Origin: an uncultured Pelagibacteraceae bacterium
Lineage (GTDB): Bacteria; Pseudomonadota; Alphaproteobacteria; Pelagibacterales; Pelagibacteraceae
Assembly: GCA_902579115.1 (NCBI GenBank)
Contig: CACHFP010000007.1
Span: 1 to 33,832, forward strand
Length of the DNA: 33,832 bases
Direction of reading: 5' to 3'
In this document: piece after piece, positions 8,524 through 15,954 of the stretch
Layout of the letters: each line of letters begins with the position of its first letter
Position numbering within the stretch: position 1 is the stretch's first letter
Made by a program: the position numbers and the translations under genes
Notes under the pieces: generated by a model
Database searches by the model: none
What the model saw: only the letters and a program-made list of their open reading frames with translations
What the model was told of the DNA's origin: nothing

Positions 8524-8817
8524 CTATTTCTCGATTACAACTGTACCAGAATAAGGATCAGTTACTCCTAAATCTGATGACAGTTCTTCCAAAGTGTGCC
8601 GAAGTGAGTCCAAAAATTCAATCATTTTTGGTCTTGCTTTAGCAATATCATCTTCAGAATTCCATTCTCCTATCATAAAAAATTCGTTAGGCTTAGTCTC
8701 AACATACTTTGCTGAAATCTGCCCATCGAACTTTGGCATCTCATCTATTTTTTTTAAATATTCTTCTCTGTTAGATGATTTCACTTTGCATCTAACAATA
8801 TTCATAAACTTTGCCAT
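8524..8817 (-). CDS. antibiotic biosynthesis monooxygenase (ABM)-like small protein
   Basis: 97 aa. FFMIGEWNSEDDIAKARPKM and LGVTDPYSGTVV resemble ABM-domain proteins of the dimeric alpha+beta barrel superfamily, where EW-S-E-A and a closing G-V-D-P segment are common. Known members range from quinol monooxygenases to heme-degrading enzymes and many of unknown role; no metal or flavin site is evident. It has the best ribosome binding site in the window (AAGGAGGTG, 1 nt from the ATG) and lies between the membrane protein and the GYD gene of the operon. Activity cannot be inferred. Confidence 0.65.
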   Translation of the reverse strand: MAKFMNIVRCKVKSSNREEYLKKIDEMPKFDGQISAKYVETKPNEFFMIGEWNSEDDIAKARPKMIEFLDSLRHTLEELSSDLGVTDPYSGTVVIEK

Positions 8818-8818
8818 A

Positions 8819-8827
8819 CACCTCCTT
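8819..8827 (-). promoter_or_regulatory. full-length Shine-Dalgarno site of the ABM-like gene
   Basis: The minus strand reads AAGGAGGTG just before TATG, close to full complementarity to the 16S rRNA 3' end. It overlaps the stop codon of the upstream membrane protein (8826-8828), so terminating ribosomes could re-initiate here. Together with neighbouring sites in the operon it suggests high protein output. Confidence 0.7.
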
Positions 8828-9242
8828 AAACGTAAATTTTATCAGCTAAACCGTAACAAAGAATAGCGCTGATGATAACAAGAACAATTGGAGCATATAT
8901 TCCATCGTTTCTAGTTTTTTTAGTCAGACCTGTTTTATCAATTTTCAATGTATAAAAATTTGTAAATAAAATTGAAACATTCATTATAAAAACTAAGTTA
9001 AAAAAGGCCCAAGTAGCCTCTACACCGCCTGATCTTATAAAAGCAATATATATTGCCATTAGAACGGTAGCAATCATGAATGAACCTGCAAATCTTGTAA
9101 TTAAAGTTGCAGTTTTATCTACCCCTCTACCCTTTAGAAATTTTTTAGTATCAAAGACTAATTGGTAAGCGTAGCTACCAACTATAATAAAATGTGCTAA
9201 GTAAATTATTAAATAAAATGCGTTTCCAAATTTATCGATCAT
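8826..9242 (-). CDS. four-helix membrane protein of the small-barrel operon
   Basis: 138 aa from ATG 9242. Hydrophobic stretches suggest four transmembrane helices: about residues 7-27 (LIIYLAHFIIVGSYAYQ), 50-67, 77-95 (AFFNLVFIMNVSILFTNF) and 113-130. The frame is open upstream to 9290, but that start would overlap the preceding gene by 41 nt. ATG 9242 has AGGA at a good distance and leaves a 7-nt gap. There is no recognised family. It is the only integral membrane product among the soluble small proteins of the operon, which suggests a membrane anchor or transport role for their complex; this is inference. Confidence 0.7.
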   Translation of the reverse strand: MIDKFGNAFYLIIYLAHFIIVGSYAYQLVFDTKKFLKGRGVDKTATLITRFAGSFMIATVLMAIYIAFIRSGGVEATWAFFNLVFIMNVSILFTNFYTLKIDKTGLTKKTRNDGIYAPIVLVIISAILCYGLADKIYV

Positions 9243-9249
9243 AAGTATC

Positions 9250-9537
9250 CTATGCGTTATAGTCCATGACTTGATCTGTGCACTCAACAAACTTATGAGG
9301 AGTGAAAAAATCGTTCATTTGACCTAGTTGATTAATAATTGCTTGCTCATCTTTTCCCTTCCACCAGCAAAACATTTCCATTGTATCGCCCGGTGTATTC
9401 CAAGTCATTTGACAAGCAGCATTGTCACTTTTCATACTTTTAACAATATCTTCCATTTTCATAGAAGCTACTGTTTCTGTAAATTTAGCTTTCATTTCAG
9501 CAGACTTAAAAGTATGTGTTACCATATAGTTTTTCAT
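9250..9537 (-). CDS. small soluble protein of the operon, family not recognised
   Basis: 95 aa, starting MKNYMVTHTFKSAEMKAKF and containing CQMTWNTPGDTMEMFCWWKG, then a helix QAIINQLGQMNDFF and a short strand VECTDQVM. The strand-helix-strand-strand-helix-strand pattern and size would fit a ferredoxin-like dimeric alpha+beta barrel, as for its operon neighbours, but this is a prediction by eye. Three cysteines (in AACQ, MFCWW and VECTD) and adjacent tryptophans stand out. Strong ribosome binding site (AAAGGAG) 7 nt before the ATG. Function unknown. Confidence 0.65.
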   Translation of the reverse strand: MKNYMVTHTFKSAEMKAKFTETVASMKMEDIVKSMKSDNAACQMTWNTPGDTMEMFCWWKGKDEQAIINQLGQMNDFFTPHKFVECTDQVMDYNA

Positions 9538-9548
9538 TTTTTTCTCCT

Positions 9549-9839
9549 TTATAGATTTACTTTTGATAGTTCATATAATTGAGCGCTTTCTACACACTCA
9601 GCATAAATTGCTTTCGCTGTAGGATTATTCCCTGTTACAAACTCTTTCATCCCAGCTTCGTTGTGAACATTAACTTTAAATAACATTCCACTTTTATCTG
9701 GGATCACTCCACCAATAGTTTTTTCCGGATATGCGACACTTTTTCTAACACCCATACCTTCATCTGATTGCATCCAACCCATGAAGGTTTCTAATTTGCC
9801 TTCTTTAAATTTAAGATATACTAACATTTCTTTTTCCAT
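9549..9839 (-). CDS. small soluble protein of the operon, family not recognised
   Basis: 96 aa. It begins MEKEMLVYLKFKEGKLETFMGWM and has a central VIPDKSGMLFKVNVHNEAGMKEFV and a C-terminal VESAQLYEL. The order strand, helix, loop, strand, helix, strand would again fit the dimeric alpha+beta barrel fold, but no named family is recognised. The ribosome binding site AGGGGAAG precedes the ATG. It lies 16 nt from the DUF1330 gene and 11 nt from the next gene. No catalytic motif is visible. Confidence 0.65.
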   Translation of the reverse strand: MEKEMLVYLKFKEGKLETFMGWMQSDEGMGVRKSVAYPEKTIGGVIPDKSGMLFKVNVHNEAGMKEFVTGNNPTAKAIYAECVESAQLYELSKVNL

Positions 9840-9855
9840 TTCTTCCCCTTTTTAT

Positions 9856-10143
9856 TTAAACTCCTTTTATTATAATTCCATTGGCTACTGAGTTTGCTAA
9901 TCGAATAGGTTTTACTGGTTTGTATTCCTCAGAGTCATACCACTCTAAAGCTTTTTCATATGTTGGAAATTTAATTACTACCGTTCTAGGATATTTCCAT
10001 TCCCCATCAATGACTGTGTACTCCCCAGCTCGAACAAGATATTCCCCTCCAAATTTTTGAACCGTAGGAAGTACCTTGCCTATATATTCTTTATAAGCTT
10101 CAGGATTTTTTACATTTATGTTAGCTATAACGTATCCGCTCAT
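9856..10143 (-). CDS. DUF1330 domain protein
   Basis: 95 aa from ATG 10143. It matches DUF1330 by MSGYVIANINVKNPEAYKEY, GGEYLVRAG, and the block VVIKFPTYEKALEWYDSEEY followed by KPIRLAN. DUF1330 proteins are small dimeric alpha+beta barrels of unknown function. The frame is open to 10248, but that would run into the upstream gene; ATG 10143 begins 1 nt after the stop of the secreted protein (TAA-T-ATG), so translation is probably coupled. Confidence 0.8.
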   Translation of the reverse strand: MSGYVIANINVKNPEAYKEYIGKVLPTVQKFGGEYLVRAGEYTVIDGEWKYPRTVVIKFPTYEKALEWYDSEEYKPVKPIRLANSVANGIIIKGV

Positions 10144-10144
10144 A

Positions 10145-10528
10145 TTAACCCGCGTAAATAGTTCTGGATAGTTTCTCAATTTTTTCTTCTGAACCTTTAA
10201 TTTGCTTATGAATAAATTTATTACATTCACCATTTTTAGCTTTGTCAAAAGGCTTGCCGTAAACTTTGTCTACGTAAATATTCATACCTTTATTCATTTC
10301 ATCGTCTTTTACGCCTTCAGATGCAAGATACTCCCTTATTACTTTTACTGAAGCTAAAGCTAATTCCATATTTTTAACTTCAATAGTTTCTGCGGGTAAA
10401 ACAGCTGTAGCACTATAGTGTCCTAGGCACTCTATTGTTTTTTCTTTTTGAGCTTTTGTTATATGTCCCGCAGCTATCGCTGAGCCCATAAATAATAGAG
10501 TTGTAATTAAAATAAATTTAAATTTCAT
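10145..10528 (-). CDS. exported protein with signal peptide, first gene of the operon
   Basis: 127 aa. Residues 1-19 form a typical Sec signal (MKFKFILITTLLFMGSAIA) with cleavage likely after AIA. The mature part, about 107 aa, is mostly helical and charged, with two cysteines (IECLGH near residue 34 and GECNKF near 101) that could form a disulphide in the periplasm. No known domain recognised. No Shine-Dalgarno site precedes its ATG, unlike most later genes in the operon. It could be the periplasmic part of the system encoded downstream. Confidence 0.65.
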   Translation of the reverse strand: MKFKFILITTLLFMGSAIAAGHITKAQKEKTIECLGHYSATAVLPAETIEVKNMELALASVKVIREYLASEGVKDDEMNKGMNIYVDKVYGKPFDKAKNGECNKFIHKQIKGSEEKIEKLSRTIYAG

Positions 10529-10534
10529 AAGTAA

Positions 10535-10554
10535 ATTCTAATTAAATTTAGAAT
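10535..10554. promoter_or_regulatory. perfect 7-bp inverted repeat upstream of the operon
   Basis: ATTCTAA, 6 nt, TTAGAAT: a perfect palindrome with spacer, 7 nt upstream of the first operon ATG. It could be an operator or a 5' UTR hairpin. In DNA this AT-rich a 7-bp palindrome is not rare, so support is weak. Confidence 0.3.
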
Positions 10555-10614
10555 AGTTTAACTATGTTAAAATTTAATTACAGGTATGCAAATTGTCTAC
10601 AACTTGAAGATGAT

Positions 10615-11373
10615 TTATTTCCAATTAGGCTTTGTTTTATTAAGAAAACTTTTTATTCCAATTTTTTTATTTTCACTATCAAGCAATTTATAAAACTCTT
10701 GTCTCTCTTTTAATAAAGATTTTTTTAAATTATCTTCTGAATTGACTAAATATTTAATAACTTGAAGTGATTTTTTTGGCTTCGAAGAGATTGTATTTAA
10801 AAAGTTTAAAGTAAATTCTTTAAAATTTTCTTTAGGAATAATTTGTGAAACAATCCCATACTTCATTGCAGTTTCAGCATCAATAATTTCTCCTGACATT
10901 GCTAAAAATTTTACATTTTGATTTGAAGTAAATTTTTTTGTTTTTTGTGTACCACCAATACCTGGAATTAATCCTAAATTGATTTCAGGCAAACCAAATT
11001 TCGCTTCGGAGCTTGCAATGATTAAATCACTTGAGAGAGCAAGCTCAAAACCACCTCCTAATGCATATCCCTCTACGAATGAGATAATTGGAATATCGAT
11101 TTTTTGTAAATCATCAACTTTAGAAAAAAGTTTTTGTTTTTTTGCTTTTTTTGAGTCAAGTTTTTCAAGTTCTTTGATATCGGCTCCAGGCGAAAAAAAC
11201 TTTGGACCTCCAATTAAACCAATGCATTTAATCTCTTTTGATTTATTCAAATTTTTGGTTGCATCACCAATTTCATTAAGCGTTTTTTGATCTAAACTAT
11301 TATTTTTGTTGTTAGCAATTTCGATAATTGCGTAATTTTCTCGCTTTTCTACTTTAATATTTTTATAGTTCAT
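10615..11373 (-). CDS. enoyl-CoA hydratase/isomerase family protein
   Basis: 252 aa crotonase fold from ATG 11373; a TTG one codon earlier is also possible. The oxyanion-hole segment is FFSPGADIKELE, then ALGGGFELALSSDLIIAS with a glutamate at the first catalytic position, and FGLPEINLGLIPGIGGTQ with the second. Both catalytic glutamates are present, so hydratase activity on 2-enoyl-CoA is likely, in fatty or amino acid degradation. It is upstream of the small-barrel operon on the same strand with an 86-nt gap; cotranscription is possible. Confidence 0.85.
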   Translation of the reverse strand: MNYKNIKVEKRENYAIIEIANNKNNSLDQKTLNEIGDATKNLNKSKEIKCIGLIGGPKFFSPGADIKELEKLDSKKAKKQKLFSKVDDLQKIDIPIISFVEGYALGGGFELALSSDLIIASSEAKFGLPEINLGLIPGIGGTQKTKKFTSNQNVKFLAMSGEIIDAETAMKYGIVSQIIPKENFKEFTLNFLNTISSKPKKSLQVIKYLVNSEDNLKKSLLKERQEFYKLLDSENKKIGIKSFLNKTKPNWK

Positions 11374-11398
11374 CAATTAATAAGATATAAATTTCATT

Positions 11399-11971
11399 AT
11401 GACAGAGCAACTAATTATATTGATAGAAATCATCCTTATTGACTTGGTCTTAGCAGGAGATAACGCAATTATTATTGGTATGGTTGCTTCAAAATTCGAA
11501 GATTCAAATAGAAAGAAAATAATTTTCTGGGGCATTGGTGGGGCCGTTGTTTTGAGAATTCTTTTTACTTTTATTACAGCTTATTTATTGCAAATCTCAG
11601 GGTTAAGATTAATTGGTGGAATTTTATTACTTTATATCTGCTACAAACTTTACAGAGATGTAATTAAGAATAAAATCGAAGAAAAAAATATCGAAGTTGA
11701 CAACTCAAATCTTAAAAAAGCAATTTTTACAGTAATTCTTGCAGATGTAACAATGAGTTTAGACAACGTTTTAGGTGTAGCTGGTGCAGCTGGAGATCAT
11801 TATACTCTTCTTGCTTTTGGCTTAGGTCTATCAATATTATTAATGGCTTTCGCAGCAAACTACACAGCAAAACTAATTAAAAAATATTCTTGGATAAGTT
11901 GGGTTGGATTAATTGCAATACTAGTTGTAGCTATTCAATTAATATATGAGGATTTAAAAGTATTGATATGA
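11399..11971 (+). CDS. TerC/YjbE family integral membrane protein
   Basis: 190 aa, about six hydrophobic helices. DLVLAGDNAIIIGM near residues 16-29 and TMSLDNVLGVAGAAGDHY near 118-135 are the paired acidic membrane motifs of the TerC family, YjbE subgroup. Relatives export manganese or help load it into exoenzymes. No yybP-ykoY riboswitch fits upstream, as only about 25 nt separate it from the divergent hydratase gene. It overlaps the M23 peptidase gene by 4 nt (ATGA), so both are made together. Confidence 0.85.
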   Translation: MTEQLIILIEIILIDLVLAGDNAIIIGMVASKFEDSNRKKIIFWGIGGAVVLRILFTFITAYLLQISGLRLIGGILLLYICYKLYRDVIKNKIEEKNIEVDNSNLKKAIFTVILADVTMSLDNVLGVAGAAGDHYTLLAFGLGLSILLMAFAANYTAKLIKKYSWISWVGLIAILVVAIQLIYEDLKVLI

Positions 11972-12756
11972 TCAAATTAATAATATTTTTTTTATTAATA
12001 TTTAATTTTTCTCATGCAGCTGAATTCATGGGAGATTTTAAACAAGGTTCCTTTATTTTGGGAAAAACAGATCCAAATTCTCAAGTCTTCATTGATAATA
12101 GAAAAATAAGAGTTTCAAATGATGGCTTTTTTGCTTTTGGGTTAGATAGAGATCGAAAAAATAACGTATTAATTAAAATAAAAAATAAAAAAGAAACTAA
12201 AATAATTGAAAAAAAAGTTTTAAAAAGAGAATATAAAATTCAAAGAATTGATGGCCTACCTCCAAAACAGGTTACACCTCCTCCTGAAGTTTACGAACGT
12301 ATAAAAAAAGATAATAGATTGATTGGCGAAGCGAGATCTATAGATACGCAGTATGATTATTTTAAAGATAAATTTATTTATCCATTAGAAAAATACATAA
12401 TTACGGGTGTTTATGGTAGTCAAAGAATTTTAAATGGAAAACCTAGAAGACCTCACTACGGAATAGATTTTCACGCACCAGAAGGAACACCTGTTAAGGC
12501 AATGATGAATGGTGAGGTAACATTGGCTGAAAAAGATATGTATTTTACTGGTGGCACAATTATTTTTGATCACGGCCATGGTATTAGTACATTATTTATG
12601 CATATGAAAGACATAAATGTTAAAGTTGGTCAAAAAGTTAAGCAAGGTGAAATTGTTGGAACTTTAGGACAGAGTGGTAGAGCAACAGGTCCACATTTAG
12701 ATATAAGATTAAATTGGTATGATGTAAAATTAGATCCAAAATCAATTTTAGAGTAA
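11968..12756 (+). CDS. M23 family (LytM-type) peptidase with altered HxH motif
   Basis: 262 aa with signal peptide MIKLIIFFLLIFNFSHAA and an N-terminal region of beta type (to about residue 90). The LytM domain follows at about 138-250. The first zinc motif is intact: His163 and Asp167 in HYGIDF. The middle histidine is His212. The usual HxH is HLD (His243, Asp245), so the third zinc ligand is Asp instead of His. The protein is exported and would act on peptidoglycan peptides or regulate amidases. The change could alter metal affinity or make it non-catalytic, but the rest of the domain looks intact. Coupled to the TerC gene. Confidence 0.85.
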   Translation: MIKLIIFFLLIFNFSHAAEFMGDFKQGSFILGKTDPNSQVFIDNRKIRVSNDGFFAFGLDRDRKNNVLIKIKNKKETKIIEKKVLKREYKIQRIDGLPPKQVTPPPEVYERIKKDNRLIGEARSIDTQYDYFKDKFIYPLEKYIITGVYGSQRILNGKPRRPHYGIDFHAPEGTPVKAMMNGEVTLAEKDMYFTGGTIIFDHGHGISTLFMHMKDINVKVGQKVKQGEIVGTLGQSGRATGPHLDIRLNWYDVKLDPKSILE

Positions 12757-12759
12757 TTA

Positions 12760-13497
12760 ATGATGAAAAAGAAAGATCAAGAGTACTTTAAATATGGAAT
12801 AATTGAAAATGCAAAGTTTTGGAAAAGATTAGGGGGAAAACCTTATTTCGCAAATAGAAAAATATTAGATTTCGGTTGTGGTCATGGATCCCTTTGTATT
12901 GATATAGCTAATAGTGGAGCAGAGTCAATAACAGGAATAGATATTGGAGAAGCGATAGACTTTGCAAAAGAAAATTTAATAAATAACTTTGATCGACTTA
13001 AAGATAAAGTAGTTTTTAAAAAAAAAGATTTACTAAAAGATTATTTTGAGGAAGATTTTGATATAATTGTTTCAAAAGATACATTTGAACATACAATAAA
13101 TTTAGATAAAATTTTAGAAAAATTTCATAAACTATTAAAGATTAATGGTAGGGTATATTTGGGTTTCGGGCCTCTCTATAACGCTTATAACGGTGATCAT
13201 GGACGCACTCAATTATATTTTCCCTGGTTACATGCATTTTTACCTGAGAAAATGATTGTAGATAGATACAATAAAAAAAATAATAAACAGATTAAAAAAA
13301 TAGAGGATCTAGGATTAAGTAAATATTCCTTCAATCAATACAAAAAATTTTTCAATGACTCAAAATTTGAAATTGAGTACTTTGTCACAAATAAATCAGA
13401 TCATCCGGTATCATTAATATTCAATCTATTAAGTAGAATTAAATTTTTGGAAGAGTATTTCACTTATAATATTTATTGTATTTTAAAAAAAATTTAA
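12760..13497 (+). CDS. class I SAM-dependent methyltransferase
   Basis: 245 aa, ATG ATG start (either codon possible), 3 nt after the M23 gene. SAM motif I ILDFGCGHGSLCIDIA is at 35-50, then ITGIDIGEAIDFA, and FDIIVSKDTFEHTINLDKIL as motif IV. Beyond the core, a GPLYNAYNGDHGRTQLYFPW segment and a C-terminal aromatic region are typical of sugar or small-molecule methyltransferases of surface-glycan loci. Substrate unknown. It converges on the carbamoyltransferase gene, 5 nt apart. Confidence 0.75.
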   Translation: MMKKKDQEYFKYGIIENAKFWKRLGGKPYFANRKILDFGCGHGSLCIDIANSGAESITGIDIGEAIDFAKENLINNFDRLKDKVVFKKKDLLKDYFEEDFDIIVSKDTFEHTINLDKILEKFHKLLKINGRVYLGFGPLYNAYNGDHGRTQLYFPWLHAFLPEKMIVDRYNKKNNKQIKKIEDLGLSKYSFNQYKKFFNDSKFEIEYFVTNKSDHPVSLIFNLLSRIKFLEEYFTYNIYCILKKI

Positions 13498-13502
13498 TTT
13501 AA

Positions 13503-15338
13503 TTAATCTAGTTCAAATTTATTTTTATAATCTTTAATTAGAGATTGATCCTGATCTTTTTTAAAAAGTATAAAGTCCTCTATGACTAATACGTCTAAAT
13601 TAGTACCCATAAAACAATTAAAAGCATCTTCTACAGTGCAAACTATGGGTTCACCGCGAACATTAAATGAGGTATTAACTAAAACAGGACAATTTGTAAT
13701 TTTTTTAAATTCTTTTAGTAAATTATAATATTTTGGATTAGTCTCTTTATGAACAGTTTGTATCCTGGCTGAATAGTCAACGTGTGTGATAGCTGGAATA
13801 GTTGATCTTTTAATATTTAATTTTTCAATCCCAAATAATTTGTTATCTTTATCAGACATTGAAATTTGTTTATCCTTTTTTACCTCTGAAACTAAAAGCA
13901 TGTAGGGACTATCATAATCTAATTCAAACCATTCATTAATATCTTCTCTTAAAACTGATGGTGCAAAAGGTCTAAAGCTCTCTCTAAATTTAATTTTTAA
14001 GTTTAGTTCTTTTTGCATTTTTTCTGATCTTGGATCAGCTAATATAGACCTTCCACCTAAGGCCCTTGGGCCAAACTCCATTCTTCCTTGAAACCAACCG
14101 ACAGTTTTACTGTTTGATAGCTCCTTAGCCACAATTGACGAAATTTCATTAGAAGATTTTTTGTTATAATTTCCATTAAGTTTTTTAAGTTTTTTTTCGA
14201 TTATTTTTTCATTGAATTTAGGTCCTAAGTACGCTCCATTCATTTGATCTTTATAATCTTTTCTAGGTTTTTTTAATTCATGATACCAGTAAGCTAAAGC
14301 AGCACCTAGTGATCCGCCAGCATCACCAGCTGCTGGTTGAATCCATATATCTTTAAATATTTTTTCTTTTAATATTTTTCCGTTAGCAACACAGTTTAAA
14401 GCAACACCGCCTGCTAAACAAAGATTATTAATCTTATACTCATTTGCTATGTTTCTAGTTAATCTTAAAACAACTTCTTCTGTAACTGCTTGTATCGAAG
14501 ATGCTATATCCATATGAAAATCCTCTAATGAGTTCTTATTTGGGTCTCTAACAGGATGACCAAACAAATCTGAAAATTTTTTATTTGTCATTGTTAATCC
14601 AGTTGCATAATTAAAATATTTCATATTCAATTTAAATGAACCATCTTCCTTCAAATCCATAAGTTCTTTTATAATTAAGTCCTTGTATTTTGGTTTACCA
14701 TAAGGTGCTAAACCCATAACTTTGTATTCACCGCTATTAACTTTAAAACCAGTATAGTAGGTGAATGCAGAATAGAGTAACCCTAAAGAATGAGGGAAGT
14801 GTATCTCCTTTAACATTTCAAGTTTATTTTCTCTTCCAACAGCTACGGTTGTTGTGGCCCATTCTCCAACCCCGTCCAATGTTAAAACTACCGCCTCTTT
14901 AAACGGTGAAGGGTAAAAAGCACTAGCTGCGTGACTATAATGGTGTTCAGAGAATTTTATTTTTTTTATATCTTTAAATTCTTCATCGTGATGTTTTAAT
15001 TTATCGAATAAAAATTTTTTTTGAAATAATTTTTCTCTTAACCATAATGGCATCGAAAGACTAAATGATTTAAAACCTTTTGGAGCAAAAGCCATGTATG
15101 TTTCTAATAATCTTTCAAATTTTAAAAAGGGTTTTTCAAAAAAAACAATGTGATCTATTTCACTTAACTTAATATTTCCCTCTTCGAGAACATATTTAAC
15201 AGCATTAAAGGGGTATCTTGCATCATGTTTTGTTCTTGAAAAACGTTCTTCCTGAGCCGCAGAAATTATTTTACCATCTTTGACTAGTGCTGCTGCACTA
15301 TCATGATAAAATGCTGATATGCCTAAAATAGATGTCAC
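13503..15338 (-). CDS. NodU/CmcH-type O-carbamoyltransferase
   Basis: 611 aa, GTG start. The N-terminal TsaD/Kae1-like domain starts ILGISAFYHDSAAALVKDG and carries the metal/nucleotide motif EHHYSHAASAF at 131-141. LAGGVALNCVANGK is near residue 310. The C-terminal domain has GRMEFGPRALGGRSILADPR and VNTSFNVRGEPIV. Family members transfer a carbamoyl group from carbamoyl phosphate via carbamoyl-AMP to a hydroxyl of a sugar or natural product. Its start codon directly follows the DUF5989 stop, in a trio SxtJ-DUF5989-carbamoyltransferase known from many bacteria. The acceptor is probably a surface glycan, but this is inference. Confidence 0.92.
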   Translation of the reverse strand: MTSILGISAFYHDSAAALVKDGKIISAAQEERFSRTKHDARYPFNAVKYVLEEGNIKLSEIDHIVFFEKPFLKFERLLETYMAFAPKGFKSFSLSMPLWLREKLFQKKFLFDKLKHHDEEFKDIKKIKFSEHHYSHAASAFYPSPFKEAVVLTLDGVGEWATTTVAVGRENKLEMLKEIHFPHSLGLLYSAFTYYTGFKVNSGEYKVMGLAPYGKPKYKDLIIKELMDLKEDGSFKLNMKYFNYATGLTMTNKKFSDLFGHPVRDPNKNSLEDFHMDIASSIQAVTEEVVLRLTRNIANEYKINNLCLAGGVALNCVANGKILKEKIFKDIWIQPAAGDAGGSLGAALAYWYHELKKPRKDYKDQMNGAYLGPKFNEKIIEKKLKKLNGNYNKKSSNEISSIVAKELSNSKTVGWFQGRMEFGPRALGGRSILADPRSEKMQKELNLKIKFRESFRPFAPSVLREDINEWFELDYDSPYMLLVSEVKKDKQISMSDKDNKLFGIEKLNIKRSTIPAITHVDYSARIQTVHKETNPKYYNLLKEFKKITNCPVLVNTSFNVRGEPIVCTVEDAFNCFMGTNLDVLVIEDFILFKKDQDQSLIKDYKNKFELD

Positions 15339-15491
15339 TTAAAAAATTGTATATATAAATGGAGCTACTGCCGATCCCTGGCTTAATACTATTAAAACTC
15401 CAAATAAAGCTAAAACAATGATAATAGGTAATAACCAATATTTTTTTCTTTCATTTAAAAATTCCCAGAATTCTTTTAAAAAATCAATCAT
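15339..15491 (-). CDS. DUF5989 small membrane protein
   Basis: 50 aa. It reads MIDFLKEFWEFLNERKKYW, then a hydrophobic helix (residues about 20-37), then SQGSAVAPFIYTIF. The FW-FL-ERKK-WLLP start and the QGSAVAPFIYT end are the constant features of the DUF5989 family found next to SxtJ and carbamoyltransferase genes. Its ATG overlaps the SxtJ stop by 1 nt (TAATG), and its stop abuts the carbamoyltransferase GTG with no gap. It probably anchors or assists the membrane-side reaction. Confidence 0.85.
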   Translation of the reverse strand: MIDFLKEFWEFLNERKKYWLLPIIIVLALFGVLIVLSQGSAVAPFIYTIF

Positions 15492-15871
15492 TAAAATTGT
15501 TTATCCATTGTTCCTAGATGCTTTTTTCTCTTAATCCAATAACTTTTTACATCATTGCTAAATTTCATTCCTATCAAATCTTTACCAAATAATCTCACAA
15601 ATAAACTTATTGGAGTAAGTATTAAAAAATAAACCATTGCCATAACGATTGGTGCAATTATTTTCCCTAAAATTTCACCAAATTTTATCCATCCCTTATT
15701 TAGTGGAGAAAGTATTTTGGAATTTATTAAACCTAAAATCAAAAAAATTAAAGAGAGTAAAATTAAATAATAGTTGGGAGCACCATCGTTCAACATAGGC
15801 CAAAATGCAATGGCCAAGAAAACGACAAAAAACAACACTCCGAAACTTCTGTTTGATGATTTATTGTGCAT
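15491..15871 (-). CDS. SxtJ family membrane protein
   Basis: 126 aa with hydrophobic segments at about 10-25, 33-51 and 70-95, and a basic C-terminus (SYWIKRKKHLG). LNKGWIKFGEILGKIIAPIVMA and a closing FWKKR-like segment are typical of SxtJ-family proteins. First gene of the SxtJ-DUF5989-carbamoyltransferase operon. The biochemical role of the family is unknown; constant linkage suggests a membrane partner of the carbamoyltransferase. Confidence 0.8.
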   Translation of the reverse strand: MHNKSSNRSFGVLFFVVFLAIAFWPMLNDGAPNYYLILLSLIFLILGLINSKILSPLNKGWIKFGEILGKIIAPIVMAMVYFLILTPISLFVRLFGKDLIGMKFSNDVKSYWIKRKKHLGTMDKQF

Positions 15872-15954
15872 AATTTATTAATTAATTATATAACTCTATG
15901 CTTCATACCATTTTAATTAGTTTTATGTAAAGCATAATCAGAATATTATTATCT

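Noticed and set aside
9243-9290. Longer start of the membrane protein in the operon
   Set aside because: Would overlap the preceding gene by 41 nt and adds a polar stretch; ATG 9242 has its own AGGA site.
9328-9582. 84-aa plus-strand reading frame
   Set aside because: Antisense to two operon genes that have strong ribosome binding sites; His- and Phe-rich shadow.
11377-11398. yybP-ykoY manganese riboswitch before the TerC gene
   Set aside because: The gap is about 25 nt, too short for the riboswitch.
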